From: CAYNJF01 sp964397555
GTDB lineage: Bacteria > Pseudomonadota > Gammaproteobacteria > Berkiellales > Berkiellaceae
Reading direction: 5' to 3'
NCBI GenBank assembly: GCA_964397555.1
Contig: CAYNJF010000070.1
Span: 1 to 10,124, forward strand
DNA length: 10,124 nucleotides
Part shown: piece by piece, positions 5,875 through 10,124 of the stretch
How the letters are laid out: every line of letters begins with the position of its first letter
Numbering within the stretch: the stretch's first letter is position 1
Program-made: the position numbers and the translations under genes
The notes under the pieces: generated by a model
What the model saw: only the letters and a program-made list of their open reading frames with translations
Database searches by the model: none
What the model was told of the DNA's origin: nothing

Positions 5875-6991
5875 GAAAAATCTTCTAGGCCTTAGCCTAG
5901 ATCAAATGAAAGCGTTTCTCACCGACTTGGGTGAGAAACCTTTTCGTGCGAAACAAATTCTTCAGTGGATACACCAAGAGGGTGTGTCTGACTTTGATTT
6001 GATGACCAATTTGAGTAAGCCTCTTCGAGCTAAGCTCAAAGCGAACTGTTGCGTCGAAGCGTTGAAGCTTCAGATGAAATCAGAAAGCTCAGACGGTACC
6101 GTCAAATACCTTTTTGAATTGCCAGAGGGTGGGGCGGTGGAAACCGTCTACATTCCGGAGCGAACGAGAGCGACGTTGTGCATCTCATCGCAAGTAGGTT
6201 GTTCTCTCAATTGTAAATTTTGCTACACCGCGACCCAAGGGTTCCAGCGCGATTTAAGCGCCGCTGAAATCATTGGTCAGTTGTGGGCTGTGCATCATGA
6301 CATGATTAAAGCCAATCAGTTGATCGATGGCGTTCGCCCTATCACCAACGTGGTGATGATGGGGATGGGAGAGCCGCTGATGAATCAGGCACAGGTATTC
6401 CCAGCGCTTTCGTTGATGCGTGATGATTTGGCCTACGGACTCTCAAAATGGCGTGTGACTGTTTCCACCAGTGGAGTAGTGCCTGGCATTGATGCCCTTG
6501 AGTCCTTGGATGTGGCCTTGGCTTTATCCCTTCATGCGCCCAACGATGAGCTTCGCTCTCAAATCGTGCCTTTGAATAAAAAGTATAACCTTGAAAAGGT
6601 ACTTGGAGCTTGCCGTCGTTATGTTCAGCGCGACAAACGACGCAAGGTGACCATGGAGTATGTGATGCTCGATGGTGTGAATGATTCTCTTGAGCACGCA
6701 AGACAACTTGCGAAATTGTTGCGTAGCGTGCCATGCAAAATCAATTTAATCCCCTTTAACCCTTTTCCAGGGAACCATTATCAATGTACGCCGATGAAGC
6801 GCATTGAGGCCTTTTCACAAGCCTTGCAAGACGCCGGCTACATTACCACCATTCGTAAAACCCGAGGTCAGGATATCTTAGGGGCTTGTGGTCAACTCGC
6901 AGGCGAGGTCAAAGACCGAACCAAGCGCCAGGCCAAACATTTAGCCAGTCTGGGGCAAAAGCCCATACCGCAGACTCTGACCGTACAATAA
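5849..6991 (+). CDS. rlmN: Dual-specificity rRNA/tRNA adenine-C2 methyltransferase RlmN
   Basis: RlmN is a radical-SAM enzyme that methylates C2 of A2503 in 23S rRNA and A37 in some tRNAs. From the ATG at 5849 it has 380 residues, close to the usual 370-390. The [4Fe-4S]/SAM motif is Cys118-X3-Cys122-X2-Cys125 (CSLNCKFC), the GEP motif is at 174-176, and the conserved C-terminal Cys347 (ILGACGQL) is the one that carries the transferred methyl group in the family. The frame is open much further upstream, but that part lies inside ndk and is an artefact. ATG 5846 is an equally possible start. No Shine-Dalgarno is visible; the 26-nt overlap with ndk suggests translational coupling. Confidence 0.97.
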   Translation: MNSVQEPAKKNLLGLSLDQMKAFLTDLGEKPFRAKQILQWIHQEGVSDFDLMTNLSKPLRAKLKANCCVEALKLQMKSESSDGTVKYLFELPEGGAVETVYIPERTRATLCISSQVGCSLNCKFCYTATQGFQRDLSAAEIIGQLWAVHHDMIKANQLIDGVRPITNVVMMGMGEPLMNQAQVFPALSLMRDDLAYGLSKWRVTVSTSGVVPGIDALESLDVALALSLHAPNDELRSQIVPLNKKYNLEKVLGACRRYVQRDKRRKVTMEYVMLDGVNDSLEHARQLAKLLRSVPCKINLIPFNPFPGNHYQCTPMKRIEAFSQALQDAGYITTIRKTRGQDILGACGQLAGEVKDRTKRQAKHLASLGQKPIPQTLTVQ

Positions 6992-7003
6992 GAGGAGACA
7001 AGG

Positions 7004-7810
7004 ATGACTCGTTGGATATGGATGTTCGCCTTAACCCCACTTTTTCTTGGTGGTTGCACCACCAGTAAAGTAAAGTCCGATGATGAGCCCATCATGCAAC
7101 AACCAACGATGAGTCGCCAAGACGAATTGTTGGCCCCACAAATCGACTTCGAAAAAGCCGCTAAACTCTACGTCGATTTGGGGTTGGCTTATATGAAAGA
7201 TGGTCAGGTGGGTCGAGCAAAGTCAAAATTGCTTCGTGCTAAAAAACTCGCACCTCAACTTTCCACCGTCCATTATGCGCTGGGTTTTTACAAAGAGCGC
7301 ATTGGTGAGTACGATCAGGCTCAAGGTCATTACAAAGAGGCCATCGCTCGTCACGATGGAGGCGAAGAGCGCAACAACTACGGAACCTTCTTATGTCGTC
7401 GCGGTCGCTACGAGCAAGCTGAAACTCAGTTCCTTAAAGCGATTGAAGATCCAAACTACACACAGTCTGCCGAAGCGTATGAAAACGCAGGGCTATGTGT
7501 GGCTCAAATTCCTAAGATGGACAAAGCAAAAGAATATTTTGAAAAAGCAGTCCGTATTGATCCAAGACGCACCGATGCTTTATTAGAGCTAGGCATGTAT
7601 CACTATAATCAAGACGAGCTTGGTAAATCCCTGGAGTACCACAGTCTGTTCGCGTCTCAGACGACTCATACCCCTCGGTCTTTGTGGCTGGGCATACGTT
7701 TGGCCCGAGCCTTTAACGACAAACACAAAGAAGTTACCTACCACAAGCTGTTGAAAGAAAAATATCCCCAATCCAGTGAATATCAACATATCATGAAGCA
7801 CTACTCATAG
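7004..7810 (+). CDS. pilW: Type IV pilus biogenesis lipoprotein PilW/PilF (pilotin)
   Basis: This TPR outer-membrane lipoprotein helps the PilQ secretin localise and assemble in type IV pilus biogenesis. The product has 268 residues. The lipoprotein signal ends in LGGC with Cys18 as the lipidated residue. Six TPR-like helical pairs fill about residues 50-260, including LYVDLGLAYMKDGQVGRAKS and the family feature NNYGTFLCRRGRYEQAE. A strong Shine-Dalgarno (GAGGAGA) precedes the ATG, and rlmN ends 12 nt upstream. The rlmN-pilW order is conserved in gammaproteobacteria and supports the call. The expected rodZ does not follow. Confidence 0.93.
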   Translation: MTRWIWMFALTPLFLGGCTTSKVKSDDEPIMQQPTMSRQDELLAPQIDFEKAAKLYVDLGLAYMKDGQVGRAKSKLLRAKKLAPQLSTVHYALGFYKERIGEYDQAQGHYKEAIARHDGGEERNNYGTFLCRRGRYEQAETQFLKAIEDPNYTQSAEAYENAGLCVAQIPKMDKAKEYFEKAVRIDPRRTDALLELGMYHYNQDELGKSLEYHSLFASQTTHTPRSLWLGIRLARAFNDKHKEVTYHKLLKEKYPQSSEYQHIMKHYS

Positions 7811-7822
7811 GCTTCGAGAGCA

Positions 7823-7859
7823 CTCCCAAGCACTATACTTAGAGTATTGTGCTTGGGAG
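7823..7859 (+). promoter_or_regulatory. 37-nt near-perfect palindrome spanning the -10 box and the Shine-Dalgarno
   Basis: CTCCCAAGCAC (7823-7833) is the exact complement of GTGCTTGGGAG (7849-7859). Inside, after one T-T mismatch, ATACT (7835-7839) pairs with AGTAT (7843-7847) around a 3-nt loop. TATACT (7834-7839) is a good -10 candidate, and GGGAGG (7855-7860) is the ribosome site of the next gene. RNA read through from pilW would form a strong hairpin hiding that ribosome site. RNA started near 7846 would lack the left arm. It may also act as a terminator, although the following T run is poor (TGTTTTGG). Confidence 0.65.
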
Positions 7860-7867
7860 GCTCTGTT

Positions 7868-8977
7868 TTGGAACGCACCGTCTGGACTATTTCATCACTG
7901 ATTAGCTTGATCTTGCTGTCATGCATCGCCTATGTGTTTTACTTCGTTGATACCCGTTATGAGCCTAATCAAGAACAACTGTCCCACCAGGAGAAAGTCA
8001 CTGAATATTTAACCGGCGTGCTGGGGGAGGATGGTTTAAATCAATACGCACAAATTCCTACCGGTGTTTTTCTTCAGTCCATGCATTTTAAAAGTGCCAA
8101 CCAGGTGCATGTGTCAGGCTATCTGTGGCAAACCTACACCAAAGGTGAGCACGATGGGATTACTCGTGGGTTTACCCTGCCCGAATCGGTTGACTCCAGC
8201 ATTGAGCAAGTCTTTACAAGAGACGTTGATGGTAAAGAAATAGTAGGGTGGTATTTTGAATCTTTAATCTTAGAGCGCTTTGACTATTCCGATTACCCGC
8301 TAGACAACAAAACCTTCTGGCTTCGACTATGGCACAAAGACATCGACAAGAAAGTGTTATTAGTCCCGGATTTAACCTCATACGCATCAACTGAGTTGGC
8401 CGATCAATTTGGTATTGATAGTCAGATTGTGCTTCCAGGCTTTAAGATCTCTGAAAGCTTTTTTAGCTTTAGAAATAATCCTTACGATGCTACTTTGGGC
8501 TTAAGCACGCAAATCTTTAATGAGGGAAAGCCTGAGCTTTACTTCAACATCGCCATGAAACGCCACTTTTTAGCCGCGTTCTTAACGCACATGCTGCCCA
8601 TCATTTTAGTCACCCTCATTGCCTTTGCGCTATGCCTTAACATGAATACTTGCTCTACTAGACGTGCGGCAAATCAGTCGAGTGCGACAGGCATGATTTC
8701 ATCGTGCGCCGGTCTTATCTTTGTGATTGTACTTCTTCACATGAGTCTTCGAAGAACGACGATTGATGGGGAAATCGCCTTTTTAGAAACGCTCTACCTT
8801 TTGGTGATCTCAACGGTCACGTTTTTAGCGTACATCGCCGTAGGCGTAGGCAACCCAGAAGGGTGGGTTGCAAAGACGTTAAAGGTGGGATATCACAACA
8901 ACATCATTGCCAAAGCATGTTTTTGGCCCGTCTTTTTACTGATGGTGCTCCTTTTATCCATCATCCAGCTTCTTTGA
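7868..8977 (+). CDS. Membrane protein with pentameric ligand-gated ion channel (Cys-loop receptor) layout
   Basis: The product has 369 residues from TTG 7868. That codon is 7 nt after GGGAGG; the frame extends to TTG 7847, which would fall inside the palindrome. An N-terminal hydrophobic segment (about 8-27) is followed by a beta-rich periplasmic region of about 200 residues. This contains IPTGVFLQSMHF...VSGYLWQTY and ERFDYSDYPLDNKTFWLRLW (137-156), reminiscent of the F-P-x-D region of pentameric channels, though without the Cys pair. Four membrane segments follow at about 236-257 (containing a Pro, as in M1), 273-292 (M2-like), 304-326 and 350-367. This order is that of prokaryotic relatives of Cys-loop receptors, such as GLIC and ELIC, with an added N-terminal anchor. 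Ligand and ion are unknown. An alternative is an uncharacterised sensory membrane protein. Confidence 0.65.
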   Translation: MERTVWTISSLISLILLSCIAYVFYFVDTRYEPNQEQLSHQEKVTEYLTGVLGEDGLNQYAQIPTGVFLQSMHFKSANQVHVSGYLWQTYTKGEHDGITRGFTLPESVDSSIEQVFTRDVDGKEIVGWYFESLILERFDYSDYPLDNKTFWLRLWHKDIDKKVLLVPDLTSYASTELADQFGIDSQIVLPGFKISESFFSFRNNPYDATLGLSTQIFNEGKPELYFNIAMKRHFLAAFLTHMLPIILVTLIAFALCLNMNTCSTRRAANQSSATGMISSCAGLIFVIVLLHMSLRRTTIDGEIAFLETLYLLVISTVTFLAYIAVGVGNPEGWVAKTLKVGYHNNIIAKACFWPVFLLMVLLLSIIQLL

Positions 8978-9613
8978 CCAAAGAGGTCTTCGAGGTTGGT
9001 CAATCAGCACGATAACGCCCTGAGAGTTAATTTCCACGTGAGTGCCCTTTGCCCGGTTTCGAATGCTTGCGCCTCCCACCGGAGACAGGGTTGTATCCAA
9101 ATCCCATGTTAGCCCATGCGTTTTGACCTGAGTGTCCTTAAGGGGCAAAAAAGAAAAAATCGCTTTAGACTCAACCTCAAAAAGAATGGGATGATCAATA
9201 TAAAATCCCCACTGAGTCCCTTGATGATGCGTGTGGATCAAAGTCAAAGGCAGAGTAGGGGCATACTTTTGGAATAGCATCAGATTATAGTAACTGTGAT
9301 CAAATGCTTGTCCGAACAGTCCAAAACAATCAACAACGTCAAGTGGTTGAGTTCGTGCATGCAACATGGCTTTTTCAAAATCAGTCGTTTCCTGGCAAGC
9401 CTGATGGAGTATCGTAGCCCCCTGAAAATGGCGTTCAATGTCCTTTTTTGAAGCATAGAAACGACTTAGCGTATCGAAATCCCCAATCACAGCACTGGGG
9501 CGAAAGCCTTGCTCGACTAATCGTTGCGCTGCACCGTCGCACGCAAGAATCGGTTGGTTTGAAAGATGCTCGAAAGCAATGTCTCCATCGGCCACGATAG
9601 ATAGATGACTCAT
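8954..9613 (-). CDS. Thiamine pyrophosphokinase (thiamine diphosphokinase)
   Basis: The enzyme makes thiamine diphosphate directly from thiamine and ATP. From the ATG at 9613 the product has 219 residues, the family size. Motifs in order are ACDGA (about 24-28), SAVIGDFDT (about 41-49; acidic Mg/pyrophosphate site), QETTDFEKAM (about 74-83), and GLFGQAFDHSYYN (nucleotide-binding loop with conserved Asp-His and Asn). A C-terminal beta domain includes VGGASIRNRAKG. Starts at 9625 and 9661 are in frame and cannot be excluded; the extra 16 residues look unlike the fold, and Shine-Dalgarno sites are weak for all. The 3' end overlaps the channel-like gene by 24 nt, tail to tail. No TPP riboswitch is evident in the upstream gap. 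Confidence 0.88.
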   Translation of the reverse strand: MSHLSIVADGDIAFEHLSNQPILACDGAAQRLVEQGFRPSAVIGDFDTLSRFYASKKDIERHFQGATILHQACQETTDFEKAMLHARTQPLDVVDCFGLFGQAFDHSYYNLMLFQKYAPTLPLTLIHTHHQGTQWGFYIDHPILFEVESKAIFSFLPLKDTQVKTHGLTWDLDTTLSPVGGASIRNRAKGTHVEINSQGVIVLIDQPRRPLWSKKLDDG

Positions 9614-9727
9614 GCGCCCACTCATAAAAGGGATGATTTTACTCCACGTGTGAGAAATCATCCATGGCTTACATCATCTCCAGAGACCTCCATGGAAAAA
9701 GGTAGGCACAATCATCCCAATCGTCAC

Positions 9728-9754
9728 TTGTAAATTCATCAAATCAGTTATACT
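9728..9754 (+). promoter_or_regulatory. Candidate promoter of the glycine-zipper lipoprotein gene
   Basis: TTGTAA (9728-9733) and TATACT (9749-9754) are separated by 15 bp. The -10 is the same TATACT as in the two palindromic promoters and is followed by TAA, but there is no right-arm AGTAT. The leader would be about 50 nt. Confidence 0.4.
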
Positions 9755-9795
9755 TAATTTAATTGGTAGGAATCATGACTTATGAATAGACATAC

Positions 9796-9810
9796 AGCTT
9801 AGGAGAAGCT
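9796..9810 (+). repeat. Small inverted repeat with the Shine-Dalgarno in its loop
   Basis: AGCTT (9796-9800) and AAGCT (9806-9810) are complementary and flank AGGAG (9801-9805), directly before the ATG at 9811. With only five base pairs the hairpin would be marginal; in an RNA it would present rather than hide the ribosome site. Confidence 0.4.
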
Positions 9811-10124
9811 ATGAGAACCATCGCAATTGTCGCCTTCGTGGTCGCAAGCATTGGCTTGACAGGATGTCAGTCTCGCCTCCATCCCAAAATGACCGAAGAA
9901 CAAGCCATTGGTACCTTTGTAGGTGGTGTTGGTGGAGGTCTTATAGGCACCACCATTGGATCTGGCACAGGAACCGTGGTTGCCACCGTTGCCGGTTCAC
10001 TCTTGGGGGGCTTTTTAGGGTATAAAGCCGGTACGGCGATTGACGAAAACAATCAGCCAGTAAGTGCCATGGGATCACACACCCAATGTGTCCCTCAGTC
10101 ATGCTCACCCATGGCGCAAGTAAG
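9811..10124 (+). CDS. Glycine-zipper outer-membrane lipoprotein (3' end missing)
   Basis: The frame is open to the window edge, giving 104 codons. The signal peptide MRTIAIVAFVVASIGLTGC ends in a lipobox with Cys19 as the lipidated residue. The next residue is Gln, which would favour outer-membrane sorting. After SRLHPKMTEEQ comes a glycine-zipper hairpin (GTFVGGVGGGLIGTTIGSG...VAGSLLGGFLGYKAG), as in the SlyB/17-kDa-antigen type of lipoproteins thought to insert in or pack against membranes. The last visible part has two Cys (TQCVPQSC). The Shine-Dalgarno AGGAG (9801-9805) is 5 nt before the ATG and sits in the loop of a small hairpin. The exact subfamily cannot be fixed from the part seen. 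Confidence 0.85.
   Translation, partial: MRTIAIVAFVVASIGLTGCQSRLHPKMTEEQAIGTFVGGVGGGLIGTTIGSGTGTVVATVAGSLLGGFLGYKAGTAIDENNQPVSAMGSHTQCVPQSCSPMAQV

Noticed and set aside
6342..6734. Minus-strand ORF of 130 codons inside rlmN
   Set aside because: It is a shadow of a strongly conserved gene, with a His/Pro-rich composition typical of antisense frames.
8975..9002. GACC...GGTC inverted repeats near the end of the channel-like gene as a terminator
   Set aside because: Stems of four base pairs without a T run, and they lie inside the coding sequence of the minus-strand gene.
9662..9810. Possible TPP riboswitch for the thiamine pyrophosphokinase gene
   Set aside because: The gap is only about 150 nt, is shared with the divergent gene, and I see no conserved CUGAGA or THI-box core on the minus strand.

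Overview
The window is a chromosomal segment of a gammaproteobacterium. The evidence is the hscA-fdx-iscX end of an ISC iron-sulfur cluster operon, followed further on by the block ndk-rlmN-pilW. Base composition looks moderate (not computed). I cannot name the genus. The conserved block has been opened between iscX and ndk by about 4 kb of accessory genes, and the rodZ-ispG genes that usually follow pilW are not here.

Positions 1-1439 hold the 3' part of hscA, complete fdx and iscX, all on the plus strand and tightly packed. Positions 1440-5442 are the accessory insert. It starts with a TPR plus sulfotransferase-like protein (TTG start proposed at 1514) behind a promoter embedded in a dyad. 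A small secreted basic His-rich protein (2978-3463) follows. Then come two paralogous unrecognised genes, A (3465-4217) and B (4532-5359).

Genes A and B are the two copies of a tandem duplication of about 1.1 kb, 3359-4424 and 4426-5566. Its breakpoints lie inside the secreted-protein gene and inside ndk. At the junction (about 4425) an ndk 5' fragment of 41 codons is fused to the copied 3' tail of the secreted-protein gene, with a copied ndk promoter in front of gene B. The presumably non-functional flanks of the repeat are about 95% identical (14 differences in 313 compared positions, counted by eye). Genes A and B are only about two-thirds identical as proteins and differ by a 72-bp in-frame indel. 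This mismatch is the most striking feature of the window.

Positions 5443-7810 are the housekeeping block: ndk, rlmN (overlapping the end of ndk) and pilW, the type IV pilus assembly lipoprotein. A near-perfect 37-nt palindrome (7823-7859) then precedes a membrane protein (TTG start proposed at 7868) that has the layout of a pentameric ligand-gated ion channel. It overlaps tail-to-tail with a minus-strand thiamine pyrophosphokinase gene. The window closes with the start of a glycine-zipper lipoprotein gene that runs off the edge.

The promoters of the sulfotransferase-like gene and the channel-like gene share a design: a TATACTWAGAGTATT core containing an ATACT-N3-AGTAT dyad, outer arms that place the Shine-Dalgarno sequence in the right arm, a predicted leader of about 22 nt and a TTG start. 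No rRNA, tRNA, insertion sequence or CRISPR array was seen, and there is no gene-free stretch longer than 300 bases.
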